Of a stretch of 34,582 bases of DNA, positions 22,644 to 33,487 are shown piece by piece. The position numbers and the translations under genes are program-made. The notes beneath the pieces are model-generated. The model did not search any database, was not told where the DNA came from, and was given only the letters and a program-made list of their open reading frames with translations. Where the stretch lies: the NCBI GenBank assembly GCA_947601485.1, contig CANQGF010000007.1, positions 1 to 34,582 of the forward strand, given 5' to 3'. Source of the stretch: an uncultured Bacilli bacterium. GTDB lineage: Bacteria > Bacillota_I > Bacilli_A > RF39 > UBA660. Each line of letters starts with the position of its first letter. The first letter of the stretch is position 1.

Positions 22644-23900
22644 ATGAATTATTCATTAGAAAATTTAGAATCACAAGTAAAATTAGTAGCAGATGATGAT
22701 TTTATTAAAAAAATAATTAGAGAATATTTACAAATAGATCCAGAAAATTTTAAAAAAACTAATGATTTATATGACTTAATATATTCTAAATTAAGAGTAG
22801 ATCCCAATAGTATTGGAAAAATAAATCAAAGTGATAAAAGATTATTTTTGCAAGAACTATATGCTGATTATGCCAAACATAGTAATTTAAGTGATAATCC
22901 ATTAACAGAACAACCAGGTTTTTTGACTTTTAAATCATGGCATCTTTTAAAAAGTTCTAAAATTTCTAGTAATGATATGCGGCATCGTTTATATATTAAT
23001 TGTAAAGCAGATAATTTAATGGCTTTAAGTAATGCTATTTATAGTGAACTTAAAGGAAATAATATACCTTTTTATTTTAAAATACCGAATAATGATTATA
23101 ATGAAAAAGGCTTTAAAGATAGTATAGTTATATATACTTCAACAGAATATTTAAAAGCTACGATTGAAAGCTTATTAAATATTGAAAAAAATAATCCTGA
23201 ATTAATTCATAATTGCAATGAGCCATCAGAATTAGTTGGTAAAATTACTAGTTGGTTAGGTTATGCTTCTGAAACTGAAGTTGTTAAACATTCATATACG
23301 TCCAATGTTTGTATTGGGGTTGCTAACGCTATTGAAAAAAGTGTCAAAGAATGGTGTTTAAATCATGGCGATGTTAGGATAGGAGATACCACAATTAGAA
23401 ATTATTATCATGATTATATGCTATGGGATGAATATCGTATTAAAACTCAAGCTTTAGTATCTAATATTCCAAAAATAGATCATAATTTTGTTAAAAATGT
23501 TTGTAATAAAGCAAGAGAAGAATTTATTGCTTTAGGTTTAAATCCTGATAATTTATGTATGACTGATATTGCTAAAAAAGAAATAGAAAAAAGCATAAGT
23601 GAGAGTAGAGAAGAAAGCAAGGTAAAAGAAGATAATGAGGTTAATGCTTTTATTCTAGCAATGCAAAATACTGAAGGAATAGAAACATTATATGCAAAAG
23701 AAATGGATAGTCCGAAAGTTAATGCTTTTACGATGGCTACGGGGCAAACTGATGTTAAAGAAGTGTCAAATAATGCTTTTACTATTGCTACTCAAAGAGA
23801 AATGCTTTTAAGCCAAAAAGAAGCCTTATTAAAAATGTTAGAAGAACAAGAAAAGTTAACGACGATGCAAATTCCACCTAATGGCAATCCAAAAAGATAA
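22644..23900 (+). CDS. Unknown cytosolic protein, possible HopA1-like domain
   Basis: A 418-residue soluble protein without signal peptide or membrane segment. The central part (about 112-215: DMRHRLYINCKADN, a short amphipathic helix, IPFYFKIPNNDYN, DSIVIYTSTEY) resembles in outline the HopA1-type domain found in some bacterial effectors and lanthipeptide-associated proteins: Arg/His-x-Tyr strand, helix, PFxFK strand, then a VIY strand. The later SNVCIGVANAIEKSV helix would fit the same family. The resemblance is by eye and not secure. The C-terminal 100 residues are different: Glu/Lys-rich and carrying three short repeats, VNAFILAMQNT, VNAFTMATGQT and NNAFTIATQRE, then a coiled-coil-like stretch (MLLSQKEALLKMLEEQEKL). 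AGAGG precedes the ATG. Its function is unknown. Confidence 0.6.
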   Translation: MNYSLENLESQVKLVADDDFIKKIIREYLQIDPENFKKTNDLYDLIYSKLRVDPNSIGKINQSDKRLFLQELYADYAKHSNLSDNPLTEQPGFLTFKSWHLLKSSKISSNDMRHRLYINCKADNLMALSNAIYSELKGNNIPFYFKIPNNDYNEKGFKDSIVIYTSTEYLKATIESLLNIEKNNPELIHNCNEPSELVGKITSWLGYASETEVVKHSYTSNVCIGVANAIEKSVKEWCLNHGDVRIGDTTIRNYYHDYMLWDEYRIKTQALVSNIPKIDHNFVKNVCNKAREEFIALGLNPDNLCMTDIAKKEIEKSISESREESKVKEDNEVNAFILAMQNTEGIETLYAKEMDSPKVNAFTMATGQTDVKEVSNNAFTIATQREMLLSQKEALLKMLEEQEKLTTMQIPPNGNPKR

Positions 23901-23908
23901 TTTTTTTC

Positions 23909-23937
23909 TTGTTCCAGCGTTTAAAATATGATATACT
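23909..23937 (+). promoter_or_regulatory. Promoter of the rsmC-like gene
   Basis: TTGTTC (23909-23914), 17-base spacer, TATACT (23932-23937). It covers the N-terminal part of the longest possible frame and so argues for the later start at 23969. Confidence 0.65.
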
Positions 23938-23968
23938 AAAGTATATCTTAAAGAAACGGGGAACTTAT

Positions 23969-24559
23969 TTGGAACACTATTTTACAAATAATGAAAATTT
24001 AAAAAGTGAAATACGGCGTATAAATTTCTCTTTAGATGCATATAATTTGGTGTTTATGAGTGATAATGGAGTTTTTTCTAAAAATAAAATAGATTATGCT
24101 AGTTTGTTTTTAGTTAAAACCTTTTTAGAGTTAGGAAAAAAAGATATAGATAGTATTCTTGATATAGGTTCTGGTTATGGCTTTATTGGTATTACTTTAA
24201 GTAAAATTTTAAACAAACATGTTGATATGTTTGATATCAATAAAAGAGCAGTTCATTTATGTAAAATGAACATTGAAGAAAATAAAGTGGATGCAAGTGT
24301 TTCTTTAAGTAACATCTATGAAAATGTAACTAATAATTATGATTTAATTATTACTAATCCACCAACTCATGCTGGGAAAAAAGTATTAATGGAGTTTTTA
24401 GAAGGTGGGTTAGCAAAATTAAATAAAGATGGGGAAATTTGGTTTGTTATTTCCAAAGACAAAGGCGCTAAAAGTGTAAAAGCGGAACTTGAAAAAATAT
24501 GTAAATGTGAAAAAATTGCTCAAAGTAAAGGTTTTTGGATAATTGTTGCCAAAAACTAG
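23969..24559 (+). CDS. ybxB: RsmC-like rRNA guanine-N2 methyltransferase (YbxB)
   Basis: A class I SAM-dependent methyltransferase of 196 residues, similar to RsmC/YbxB, the family that methylates G1207 of 16S rRNA. The N-terminus MEHYFTNNENLKSE matches the family opening (SEHYY in B. subtilis YbxB). FMSDNGVFSKNKIDYASLFL is the RsmC-type pre-domain signature. SAM-binding motif I is DIGSGYGFIG and the catalytic motif IV is TNPPTHAGK, the NPP motif typical of amino-directed methylation. TTG at 23969 is chosen as start: GGGGA lies six bases upstream, and the longer frame from 23909 has no Shine-Dalgarno and overlaps a good promoter. Its place just before rpoB is conserved with B. subtilis. Function is inferred from family. 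Confidence 0.85.
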   Translation: MEHYFTNNENLKSEIRRINFSLDAYNLVFMSDNGVFSKNKIDYASLFLVKTFLELGKKDIDSILDIGSGYGFIGITLSKILNKHVDMFDINKRAVHLCKMNIEENKVDASVSLSNIYENVTNNYDLIITNPPTHAGKKVLMEFLEGGLAKLNKDGEIWFVISKDKGAKSVKAELEKICKCEKIAQSKGFWIIVAKN

Positions 24560-24588
24560 TTGACTTTAACTAACAATTTTGTTACAAT
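24560..24588 (+). promoter_or_regulatory. rpoBC promoter
   Basis: TTGACT (24560-24565), 17-base spacer, TACAAT (24583-24588), followed by a 60-base leader with AGGGGTGAT before the GTG start. The -35 box begins directly at the ybxB stop. Confidence 0.8.
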
Positions 24589-24648
24589 CTTAAATTGGTG
24601 ACGTATTTATATTTTTTCAAATTTTTAATCTAGTATAGGGGTGATATC

Positions 24649-27600
24649 GTGGCTTATAAGACCTTAAAATTTGGTAATTATCGCGAAAGAAAAAGCTTTG
24701 CAAAATCTAAAAATACGCTAGAACTTGCTGACTTATTGGAGATTCAAAAGAAAAGTTATCAAGACTTCTTACAAAATGGAATTAAAGAAGTTTTTGATGA
24801 TTTATTTCCTGTGGAATCATTTACAGGTAATATTTCACTAGAATTTGGTGATTATTCTTTTGAAGAACCTAGATATTCCATTAAAGAAGCAAAAGAGAGA
24901 ATGGTAAACTATGCCGCTCCACTTAAAGTAGAAGCAAGAGTTTACATTCATGAAACAGGGGAAGTAAAAGAACAAGAAATCTTCCTTGGAGACATGCCTT
25001 TAATGACAGAGGCTGGAACATTCATAATTAATGGGGCCGAAAGAGTAATTGTTTCTCAACTTGTTCGAAGTCCATCTATTTATTTTAAAAGAGAAATAGA
25101 TAAAAACGGCCGTCATATTATTTCAGGTGAAGTTATACCTAATAAGGGTACTTGGCTTGAATTTGAAACAGATGCAAAGAATGTTGTTTATGTAAGAATT
25201 GATCGAACAAGAAAAGTGCCAATTACAACGTTCTTAAGAGCTATTGGTTTGTCAAGTGATGAAGATATCCTTGAAGTATTTGGAGATAATGAATATTTAA
25301 AAAATACTTTAGCTAAGGATAATACTAAAAACACTGATGAGGCTTTAATTGAAATTTATGAAAAATTAAGACCAGGTGAACCAACAACTCTAGATAGTGC
25401 TAAAAACCAATTAATAACTAGATTCTTTGATCGTTTCCGTTATGATTTAGCCAAAGTAGGCCGTTATAAATTCAATAAAAAACTATTTGTTGGTGAAAGA
25501 ATTTTAGGTTGTACTTTAGCAGAAAATATTAAAAATGGTAGTGAAGTTGTCTTTAAAAAAGGAACTACTATTGATAAAAATGTCTTAAGAGAATTAAGAG
25601 AATTATATAAAGAAGGACATACTAAAGAAGTTTTAACTAATATGGAACTTGATGATTATAATAAGATTCAAGAAATATTAGTTTATGATAAAATTGATAA
25701 TAAAAGAGTTGTTAAAGTTATTGGTAATGATCCAGCGATTGATGAAAAAAGACTTACAATTCCTGATATTTATGCCGCTGTATCATATTATCTAAATTTA
25801 CATGATAATATTGGTAATACAGATGAAATAGATAATTTAGGAAATAGACGTGTTCGTCAAGTTGGAGAACTTATTCAAAATCAATTTAAAACTGGTGTTG
25901 CTAGAATGGAAAGAGTTATTCGTGAAAGAATGACTACTCAAGAAGTGGAAAATATTACACCAAAAACATTGATTAATATTCGTCCTATTACTGCGGCGTT
26001 AAAAGAGTTCTTTGGCTCAAGCCAATTATCAAAATTTATGGATCAAATTAACCCAATCGCAGAACTTACTGATAAAAGACGTTTATCAAGTTTAGGGCCA
26101 GGTGGTTTATCAAGAGAACGTGCTGGCATGGATGTTCGTGATGTTAACTCTTCACACTATGGTCGTATTTGTCCGATTGAATCACCAGAAGGTCAAAACA
26201 TTGGACTTATTACTTCTTTAGCAGGTTATGCAAAAATTAATGAATATGGTTTCATTATGACACCATATAGAAGAGTAGAAAACGGTAAAGTTTTAGATGA
26301 AATTGTCTATATGACCGCTGATGAAGAACAAGATTTATATATCAGCCAAGCAACTGTTAAACTTGATGATGATATGAAGATTGTTGAAGATGAGATATTG
26401 GTTCGTTATAATGGCGATAACGTTATGGTAAAACGCGAGTTAGTTGATTATGTTGACGTAGCTCCAAGCCAAGTTGTATCTATTACAACAAGTTGTATTC
26501 CATTCTTGGAATTCGATGATGCTAACCGTACCTTAATGGGATCTAACATGCAACGTCAAGCTGTACCTCTTTTAACTAGTGAAGCACCAATCGTTGGTAC
26601 TGGTGTTGAATGGATTGCGGCCCGTGATTCCGGATCAACTGTTGTTTGTAAAGCTGATGGTGTTGTTGAATATGCTGATGGCTTAAAGATTGTCGTTAAA
26701 GTTAAAGAAGGCGAAGATACTTATCATTTAGCTAACTTTGAACGTAGTAATGCCTCAAGTGCTATCAATCATCATCCTCTTGTTAAAAAGGGTGATAAAG
26801 TTAAAAAGGGCCAAGTTATTGCTGATGGTCCTTCAACAGATAAAGGCGAACTTGCTTTAGGTAAAAATATGACAGTTGCATTCATGACTTATAATGGTTA
26901 TAACTATGAAGATGCTGTTATCTTAAATGAAAGATTAGTTAAAGATGATGTTTATACATCACTACATATAGATCACTATGATATTGAATGTCGTGATACT
27001 AAACTTGGACCAGAAGAAATTACAAGAGATATTCCAAATGTCGGTGAAGATGCTCGTAAAAATCTAGATGCTGATGGAATTGTTAAAATTGGTACAGAAG
27101 TTAAAGAAGGCGACATACTAGTTGGAAAAGTTACTCCAAAAGGTGTTCAAGAATTAACTAGTGAAGAAAAATTATTACATGCTATATTTGGTGAAAAGAC
27201 AAGAGAAGTAAGAGATACATCTTTAAGAGTAGAACATGGTGCCGGTGGAGTCGTTCACGATGTAAAAATCTATACTAAAGAAGATTCTGATGAATTACCT
27301 GCTGGTGTATCTAAAATTATTAGAGTATATATTATTCAAAAGAGAAAAATTCAAGTCGGCGATAAAATGTCTGGTCGTCATGGTAACAAAGGTGTTATCT
27401 CATTAATCTTACCAGAAGAAGATATGCCATACTTACCAGATGGACGTCCAGTTGATGTTATGCTTAATCCACTTGGTGTTCCATCACGTATGAACATCGG
27501 TCAAATTTTAGAGTTACATTTAGGAATGGCTGGTAAAAAATTAGGTGTTCATTATGCCACTCCAGTATTTGATAGTGCTTCTTGGGAAGATATTCAAGAA

Positions 27601-28272
27601 GAAATGAAAGCTGCTGGAATGGATGCAGATGGTAAAACCGTTTTATACAATGGTCGTACTGGTGAGCCATTTGATCAAAGAATTGCTGTTGGTGTTATGT
27701 ATATGGTAAAACTTCATCACATGGTTGATGATAAGTTACATGCAAGAGCAACAGGACCTTATTCACTTGTTACGCAACAACCTCTTGGTGGTAAAGCACA
27801 ATTTGGTGGTCAAAGATTTGGTGAAATGGAAGTTTGGGCTCTATATGCTTATGGTGCTGCTCATGTTTTACAAGAAATTTTAACTGTTAAAGCTGATGAT
27901 ATTGTTGGACGTGTTAAAGTTTATGAAGCTTTAGTTAAAGGTAAACTAGTAAATCAAGCTGGTGTACCAGAATCATTCAGAGTTTTAGTTAAAGAATTCC
28001 AAGCTTTAGGTTTAGATGTTCAAGTTATTGATAATGATGATAATGTATTAGAGTTTAAAGATCTTGAAGAAGAAGATGACAATGATGAACCATTTAGAAT
28101 TGAAGAAATCGAAATTCCAGGTCAAGAAGAAGGAGAAGAACCTTTTGAAGAAGTAACTGAAAGTGAAAATAATGAAGAAGCTCCTTATGATTTAGAAGAA
28201 GAGGATGAACCATCTTTAGATGATTTAGAATTTCCTGATTCATTAGAAGATGAAGATATCGAGGTGGAATAA
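24649..28272 (+). CDS. rpoB: RNA polymerase beta subunit
   Basis: The catalytic beta subunit, 1207 residues, complete. Typical blocks are the N-terminal [31 protein letters not shown], the fork region [62 protein letters not shown], and the C-terminal [26 protein letters not shown] (quoted here only as [20 protein letters not shown]). The rifamycin-binding cluster is altered: K462 occupies the position of E. coli Gln513 and D475 that of His526. The last 80 residues or so are an acidic tail. The start is GTG at 24649 after AGGGGTGAT, giving [14 protein letters not shown], which aligns with the Bacillus start. The gene overlaps rpoC by one base (TAATG). Confidence 0.99.
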   Translation: MAYKTLKFGNYRERKSFAKSKNTLELADLLEIQKKSYQDFLQNGIKEVFDDLFPVESFTGNISLEFGDYSFEEPRYSIKEAKERMVNYAAPLKVEARVYIHETGEVKEQEIFLGDMPLMTEAGTFIINGAERVIVSQLVRSPSIYFKREIDKNGRHIISGEVIPNKGTWLEFETDAKNVVYVRIDRTRKVPITTFLRAIGLSSDEDILEVFGDNEYLKNTLAKDNTKNTDEALIEIYEKLRPGEPTTLDSAKNQLITRFFDRFRYDLAKVGRYKFNKKLFVGERILGCTLAENIKNGSEVVFKKGTTIDKNVLRELRELYKEGHTKEVLTNMELDDYNKIQEILVYDKIDNKRVVKVIGNDPAIDEKRLTIPDIYAAVSYYLNLHDNIGNTDEIDNLGNRRVRQVGELIQNQFKTGVARMERVIRERMTTQEVENITPKTLINIRPITAALKEFFGSSQLSKFMDQINPIAELTDKRRLSSLGPGGLSRERAGMDVRDVNSSHYGRICPIESPEGQNIGLITSLAGYAKINEYGFIMTPYRRVENGKVLDEIVYMTADEEQDLYISQATVKLDDDMKIVEDEILVRYNGDNVMVKRELVDYVDVAPSQVVSITTSCIPFLEFDDANRTLMGSNMQRQAVPLLTSEAPIVGTGVEWIAARDSGSTVVCKADGVVEYADGLKIVVKVKEGEDTYHLANFERSNASSAINHHPLVKKGDKVKKGQVIADGPSTDKGELALGKNMTVAFMTYNGYNYEDAVILNERLVKDDVYTSLHIDHYDIECRDTKLGPEEITRDIPNVGEDARKNLDADGIVKIGTEVKEGDILVGKVTPKGVQELTSEEKLLHAIFGEKTREVRDTSLRVEHGAGGVVHDVKIYTKEDSDELPAGVSKIIRVYIIQKRKIQVGDKMSGRHGNKGVISLILPEEDMPYLPDGRPVDVMLNPLGVPSRMNIGQILELHLGMAGKKLGVHYATPVFDSASWEDIQEEMKAAGMDADGKTVLYNGRTGEPFDQRIAVGVMYMVKLHHMVDDKLHARATGPYSLVTQQPLGGKAQFGGQRFGEMEVWALYAYGAAHVLQEILTVKADDIVGRVKVYEALVKGKLVNQAGVPESFRVLVKEFQALGLDVQVIDNDDNVLEFKDLEEEDDNDEPFRIEEIEIPGQEEGEEPFEEVTESENNEEAPYDLEEEDEPSLDDLEFPDSLEDEDIEVE

Positions 28273-31200
28273 TGATAGATGTAAGTAAATTTAAAGGTAT
28301 CAAAATTAGTATTGCATCACCAGAAAAAATTCGTAGTTGGTCTTATGGTGAAGTTAAAAAACCAGAAACTATTAATTATCGTACTTTAAAACCTGAAAGA
28401 GATGGTTTATTCTGCGAAAAGATTTTCGGACCTACTAAGGATTTTGAATGTTCTTGTGGAAAATACAAAAGACTTAGATATAAAAATGTTGTTTGCGATC
28501 GTTGTGGTGTAGAAGTTACTCGATCAAAAGTAAGACGTGAAAGAATGGGGCATATTGAACTTGCTGCCCCTTGCTCTCACATTTGGTTCTTTAAAGGTGT
28601 TCCATCTAAAATGGGACTAGTCCTTGATATGAGTCCAAGAGATTTAGAGGAAGTTCTATATTTTGTAAGTTATGTTGTTATTGATCCAGGTAATGTTCCT
28701 TTAGAAGAAAAACAAACTTTATCTGATAAAGAATATCGTGCTTATTATGAAAAATATGGTAATACTTTTAAAGTTGGCATGGGTGCTGAAGCTATTCAAG
28801 AATTATTAAAAAGAGTAGATATTGATAAAGAAGTAGAAAATGTTCGTAAAGAACTAGAAAATGCCACTAGTCAAAAAAGAATCCGTTTAGTTAAAAGATT
28901 GGATGCTTTAGTAGCATTCCAAGAATCTGGTAATAAACCAGAATGGATGGTTTTAACTGTTTTACCGGTTATTCCACCTGAACTTAGACCAATGATTCAA
29001 CTTGATGGTGGAAGATTTGCCACTAGTGATTTAAATGATTTATATAGAAGAATTATAAATAGAAATAATCGTTTAAAGAAATTACTTGAATTAGGTGCTC
29101 CAACTATCATTGTTCAAAATGAAAAACGTATGCTTCAAGAAGCAGTTGATTCATTATTTGATAATGGTAGAAGAGGAAGAAGCATTACTGCAGCTTCTAA
29201 TCGTCCTTTAAAAAGTTTATCTAGTATGTTAAAAGGTAAACAAGGACGTTTCCGTCAAAACTTACTTGGTAAACGTGTTGACTATTCTGGTCGTTCAGTT
29301 ATTGTTGTTGGACCTAGTCTTAAAATGTATCAATGTGGTTTACCAAAAGAAATGGCTATTGAATTATTTAAACCACATGTTATTCATGGTTTAGTTGAAA
29401 GAGGACTTGCTCACAATATTAAGGGAGCTAAAAAATTAATTGAATCTCGTGATGAATCTATTTGGGATGTAGTTGAAGATGTTATTACTGAATATCCTGT
29501 CATGCTTAATAGAGCCCCAACACTTCATAGACTTGGTATTCAAGCCTTTGAACCAAAATTAGTTGGTGGTAAAGCTATTCGTCTTCACCCACTTGTATGT
29601 ACAGCCTTTAATGCTGACTTCGATGGTGACCAAATGGCTGTTCACGTTCCTCTATCTGAAGAAGCTAAAGCTGAAGCAAGAATTTTAATGCTTGGGGCTA
29701 ATAACATTTTAAACCCTAAAGATGGAAAACCTATTGTTACACCAAGCCAAGACATGGTATTAGGTAATTGTTACCTTACTATGGAAGTTGCTGGTGGTAA
29801 AAATGAAGGTAAAGCTTACAGAAATTGTAATGAAGCCCTAATGGCTTATGAAAGAAGAGAAATTGATCTTCATACAAGAATTGCTATTCCTGTAAAATCA
29901 TTTAAACATAAATTATTTACCGAAGAACAACAAGATAAATATTTAGTTACTACTGTAGGTAAAATTAAATTTAATGAAATTTTAGCTGATTCATTCCCAT
30001 ATTTAAATGAAGGAACTAAAGAAAATATTGAAGGTATCACTCCAAATAAATATTTCCTTCCAATGGGAACAAACTTAGAAGAAGCTATTAAAGCTATGCC
30101 TTTAGTTAGTCCATTTGTTCAAAAAACTTTAGGACAAATTATTGCACAAGTATTTAAAAGATATAAAACTACTGAAACATCAGTAATGCTTGATAAATTA
30201 AAAGATCAAGGATTTAAATATTCAACTATTGCGGGTATTACAGTATCTGCTGCTGATGTTGTAAGAAGTGATGCGAAAGAGAATATTATTAAAGAAGCTA
30301 AGGCCAAAGTTGATAAAATTAATAAACAATATCAAAAAGGTTTAATTACAAACCAAGAAAGATATAATGGTGTTATTCAAATTTGGACAGAAGCAACTGA
30401 TGAAGTAAAGGACGCTCTAGCAGAAATTGCTAAAGATAACTTTACTAATCCAATTTTCATGATGATGAACAGTGGTGCTCGTGGTAAAATTTCTAACTTT
30501 ACCCAACTTGCTGGTATGCGAGGTTTAATGGCTAAACCAGATGGTACAACTGTTGAAATCCCAATTACTTCATGTTTTATGGAAGGTTTATCCGTATCAG
30601 AATTCTTCTTATCAACCCATGGATCTAGAAAAGGATCTGCTGATACCGCTTTACGTACTGCCGATTCAGGATACTTAACAAGAAGACTTGTTGATGTAGC
30701 TCAAGATATAATTGTTAAAGAACATGATTGTGGTTCAATGCAAGGTGTTGTAGTTTACGATTTAATAAATGATAAAGATGGTTCAGTTATTGAATCTCTT
30801 GAAGAAAGAATTTTAGGCCGTTATGCTTCTAAAAAAATTGTTAATCCAGAAACTAAAGAAACTATTCTAGAAGCTGGAGAAATGATTACAGAAAATATCG
30901 TAGCTAAAATTAAAAAAGCTGGTATTAAAAGAGTTGAAATTAGAAGTGTTCTTACATGTAAAACTGCAAACGGTGTTTGTCAAAAATGTTATGGTCGTAA
31001 TTTAGCTACTGGTAATTTAGTTGAAACAGGTGAAGCTGTTGGTATTATGGCTGCTCAATCTATTGGTGAGCCGGGTACCCAACTTACCATGCGTACATTC
31101 CACACTGGTGGTGTTGCTGGTGGAGATGATATTACTCAAGGTCTTCCTCGGGTTGAAGAATTATTTGAAGCTCGTGTTCCTAAATTCAAGGCTACGATTG

Positions 31201-31925
31201 CGGAAATTACTGGTAAAGTAATTAGCATTCAAGAACAAAATGGTAAACATACTATTGTTATTGAAAATGCCTCTGGTGTTAAAGAACATGTAACTAACTA
31301 TAACATGAAATTAAGAGTTGAAGTTGGTGATGAAGTTAATGCTGGTGATAAACTTACTGAAGGTGTTATTTCACCAAAAGAATTACTAGCGGTAACAAAT
31401 CCACTTACAGCTCAAGAATATATCTTAAAAGAAATTCAAAATGTTTATAAATTACAAGGTGTTGATATCAATGATAAACACATCGAATTGATTGTTAAAC
31501 GAATGATTAATAAAGTAAGAATAATTGATGCTGGTGATACTGACTTTGTTGAAGGCTTAACTGTAAGTTTAAGAGAATTTGCTGAAGGTAATAAACCAGT
31601 TATCTTACAAGGTGGCGTTCCTGCTAAAGGTAATCCAATAATGCTTGGTATTACTAAATCATCACTTGAAACTGATTCCTTCTTATCTGCTGCATCATTC
31701 CAAGAAACAACAAGAGTTTTAACTGATGCGGCAATGCGTGGAAAAGTAGATTACTTAACAGGTTTAAAAGAAAATGTTATTATTGGTAAATTAATTCCGG
31801 CTGGTACGGGAGCTAAACAATATAGTGACATTGATTTACAACTTGAAAAAGAATTACTTGGTGATGATGCTAGCGAAGCTCTAGAAGAAAAATTTTTGGC
31901 TAGAGGAAACGAAGAAATTGCTTAA
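28272..31925 (+). CDS. rpoC: RNA polymerase beta' subunit
   Basis: The beta' subunit, 1217 residues, complete, forming most of the active centre. The N-terminal zinc site is C60-x-C62 and C75-x2-C78. The catalytic motif N447-ADFDGD-453 supplies D449, D451 and D453 for the active-site magnesium. The second zinc site includes [11 protein letters not shown]. The bridge helix and trigger loop region shows [29 protein letters not shown] and [16 protein letters not shown], the last on the usual C-terminal side. There is no large lineage insertion such as SI3. The ATG shares its A with the rpoB TAA, and GAGGTGG within the rpoB end serves as Shine-Dalgarno, so translation is coupled. A strong bidirectional terminator follows. 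Confidence 0.99.
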   Translation: MIDVSKFKGIKISIASPEKIRSWSYGEVKKPETINYRTLKPERDGLFCEKIFGPTKDFECSCGKYKRLRYKNVVCDRCGVEVTRSKVRRERMGHIELAAPCSHIWFFKGVPSKMGLVLDMSPRDLEEVLYFVSYVVIDPGNVPLEEKQTLSDKEYRAYYEKYGNTFKVGMGAEAIQELLKRVDIDKEVENVRKELENATSQKRIRLVKRLDALVAFQESGNKPEWMVLTVLPVIPPELRPMIQLDGGRFATSDLNDLYRRIINRNNRLKKLLELGAPTIIVQNEKRMLQEAVDSLFDNGRRGRSITAASNRPLKSLSSMLKGKQGRFRQNLLGKRVDYSGRSVIVVGPSLKMYQCGLPKEMAIELFKPHVIHGLVERGLAHNIKGAKKLIESRDESIWDVVEDVITEYPVMLNRAPTLHRLGIQAFEPKLVGGKAIRLHPLVCTAFNADFDGDQMAVHVPLSEEAKAEARILMLGANNILNPKDGKPIVTPSQDMVLGNCYLTMEVAGGKNEGKAYRNCNEALMAYERREIDLHTRIAIPVKSFKHKLFTEEQQDKYLVTTVGKIKFNEILADSFPYLNEGTKENIEGITPNKYFLPMGTNLEEAIKAMPLVSPFVQKTLGQIIAQVFKRYKTTETSVMLDKLKDQGFKYSTIAGITVSAADVVRSDAKENIIKEAKAKVDKINKQYQKGLITNQERYNGVIQIWTEATDEVKDALAEIAKDNFTNPIFMMMNSGARGKISNFTQLAGMRGLMAKPDGTTVEIPITSCFMEGLSVSEFFLSTHGSRKGSADTALRTADSGYLTRRLVDVAQDIIVKEHDCGSMQGVVVYDLINDKDGSVIESLEERILGRYASKKIVNPETKETILEAGEMITENIVAKIKKAGIKRVEIRSVLTCKTANGVCQKCYGRNLATGNLVETGEAVGIMAAQSIGEPGTQLTMRTFHTGGVAGGDDITQGLPRVEELFEARVPKFKATIAEITGKVISIQEQNGKHTIVIENASGVKEHVTNYNMKLRVEVGDEVNAGDKLTEGVISPKELLAVTNPLTAQEYILKEIQNVYKLQGVDINDKHIELIVKRMINKVRIIDAGDTDFVEGLTVSLREFAEGNKPVILQGGVPAKGNPIMLGITKSSLETDSFLSAASFQETTRVLTDAAMRGKVDYLTGLKENVIIGKLIPAGTGAKQYSDIDLQLEKELLGDDASEALEEKFLARGNEEIA

Positions 31926-31930
31926 AAAAT

Positions 31931-31963
31931 AAGACTTAAAGAAAAAAACTTTAAGTCTTTTTA
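31931..31963. terminator. Bidirectional terminator between rpoC and the SEDS gene
   Basis: AAGACTTAAAG (31931-31941) and CTTTAAGTCTT (31949-31959) form an 11-bp stem with a 7-base loop, T run on the plus side and A run on the left. It serves both convergent genes and overlaps the last codon of the minus-strand gene. Confidence 0.92.
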
Positions 31964-33076
31964 AATGGCATTTGGTTTTAAATATTTTTTATCATTAATA
32001 AATCTTAAAAGTAATCCTAAAAATAAGAAATTAATTAATGTATTGGTACCACCATAAGATAAAAAGGGAAGAGGAATACCCATAATGGGTAAAAGCCCTA
32101 AATTCATACCAATATTATAAATTTGATGAAAGATAAAAATACTTAAATAAGCATAACCAAACATTTTAATTTTGGAATTACTTAATTTAGAAGTTTTATA
32201 AATTAGATAAAAATTAATAAAAAGATAACAAATAATTATCATTATTCCTGAGAAAATACCAAAATTACCAATCGAAAAAGCTAAAATAAAATCAGTCGGA
32301 GCTTCTGGAATATATAAAAGAATTTTATTAAAACCAGTTCCTAAAAAAGAAGAAGAGCCAATCGTTACTAAAGCTTGTGTTAATTGATAGCTATTACCAC
32401 TAGCAAAATTTATTAATCTATCCATTCGATAAAAGAAAGTGGTACCAATTAATTTAATAAGTAAATCTTGTTTAAAAAAATAGAGAATAAAAAAGGTACC
32501 AATTAATGAAAAAAAGAGAATAAAAACTGATATATACCACCATTTAGGTAACTTTAAAAATAAAATAATTACTAATAAAATAATTAAATAATTGATAATT
32601 GCTCCCGTATCTGGTTCTAAAAAAACTAAAATAGATGGTATAAGAGTTATTATTACTATTTTTAAAATTAAAAGAAATTTATCTTTATTAGTTTTAATTT
32701 TATTATTACTAACAATCTGAATAAGATATAAAGTTAAAATAAGTTTCATAATTTCACTAGGTTGTAAAGATATTCCTTTAAAACTTAACCAACATTTAGC
32801 GCCATTAGTACTATCACCAATAAATAACACTAATATTAATAGAAAAATATTAATTATATAAAAAAATTTAGCATATTTAAATATTTTTTTAATTTTTAAT
32901 TTTTGTAAAAGTAAAAAAATTAAATAGCCTAAAATAAACCAAATTAGTTGTTTAATAAAAACATTTTGATAAATATTACTAATAAGATGAGCATTAACCA
33001 TATTAAAAAGACTTATTATTGTAAGAATAAGTAAAGGAATAATTAAAAATAAGTTATCTTTTTTTAATATTTTCAT
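31961..33076 (-). CDS. rodA: SEDS-family peptidoglycan glycosyltransferase (RodA/FtsW)
   Basis: A 371-residue polytopic membrane protein with about ten hydrophobic segments, of the SEDS family that polymerises lipid II with a class B PBP. Signatures are NGAKCWLSFKGISLQPSEIMKL (key positions G92, W96, Q105-P106-S107-E108), PDTGAIINYL (155-164), the EAPTDF motif with the essential Asp at D262, and NIGMNLGLLPIMGIPLPFLSYGG (321-343, shown by its key parts NIGM and GIPLPFLSYGG). The NIGM block and the overall pattern fit RodA slightly better than FtsW or the spore-specific SpoVE, but separating these by eye is not safe. The gene stands alone, convergent with rpoC, with no clear Shine-Dalgarno before the ATG, so the start could be leaderless or a little later. 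No partner PBP is in the window. Confidence 0.85.
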   Translation of the reverse strand: MKILKKDNLFLIIPLLILTIISLFNMVNAHLISNIYQNVFIKQLIWFILGYLIFLLLQKLKIKKIFKYAKFFYIINIFLLILVLFIGDSTNGAKCWLSFKGISLQPSEIMKLILTLYLIQIVSNNKIKTNKDKFLLILKIVIITLIPSILVFLEPDTGAIINYLIILLVIILFLKLPKWWYISVFILFFSLIGTFFILYFFKQDLLIKLIGTTFFYRMDRLINFASGNSYQLTQALVTIGSSSFLGTGFNKILLYIPEAPTDFILAFSIGNFGIFSGIMIIICYLFINFYLIYKTSKLSNSKIKMFGYAYLSIFIFHQIYNIGMNLGLLPIMGIPLPFLSYGGTNTLINFLFLGLLLRFINDKKYLKPNAI

Positions 33077-33088
33077 GTTTTTATTATG

Positions 33089-33116
33089 TTCAAAAAATAG
33101 TTATTTATCATAAAAT
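33089..33116 (+). promoter_or_regulatory. Promoter of the 33145 gene
   Basis: TTCAAA (33089-33094), 16-base spacer, TAAAAT (33111-33116), divergent from the SEDS gene. Moderate match. Confidence 0.4.
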
Positions 33117-33144
33117 ATATAAGAAAGAAAGGCGCGTTGAGAGA

Positions 33145-33438
33145 ATGAAGGATTTACCTAAAGTTTTTGAAGGCAAAGTAGATAATATTATGAAAAATAC
33201 TCAAGATATTTTCTATGGTAATGATCGTAGTACTAAAAAGCCAGATAGTTTAACCATTATTAGAAAGATTAATAGTATTTTTGCCTCTCCTAATCATGTT
33301 TATAAAAGTAAAGTTCGTATTACTTTAACAAATGGAGTAGTAGATAAAGTATTAGTTGGTAAAACAAGTACTAATCTACTTACAATCGATGGTGAACAAA
33401 TAAAAATAACTGACATAGTTGACATTGAAAAAATTTAA
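33145..33438 (+). CDS. Small conserved-looking hypothetical protein, 97 aa
   Basis: A basic, soluble 97-residue protein without signal peptide. The second half (IFASPNHVYKSKVRITLTNG, then VVDKVLVGKTSTNLLTIDGE and ITDIVDIEKI) looks like a small five-strand beta barrel, of the Sm/SH3-like kind, in which a nucleic acid or peptide could bind; this is a fold impression, not a family match. I do not recognise the family. The ATG at 33145 has GAGAG just upstream and AGAAAGG further off. The nearby TTG in another frame hits a stop at once, which supports this start. It may be co-transcribed with the following gene, 49 bases downstream. Confidence 0.65.
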   Translation: MKDLPKVFEGKVDNIMKNTQDIFYGNDRSTKKPDSLTIIRKINSIFASPNHVYKSKVRITLTNGVVDKVLVGKTSTNLLTIDGEQIKITDIVDIEKI

Positions 33439-33487
33439 AACTATTGTTTATTGCTAGATTTTTTGATATTATTTTGATAGTGATCAT

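Noticed and set aside
23909..23968. Longer N-terminus for the rsmC-like methyltransferase
   Set aside because: No Shine-Dalgarno, overlap with a good promoter, and the family normally starts at the EHY motif found at 23969.
31021..31221. 66-residue plus-strand frame inside rpoC
   Set aside because: Out-of-frame reading of the strongly conserved rpoC C-terminal region.
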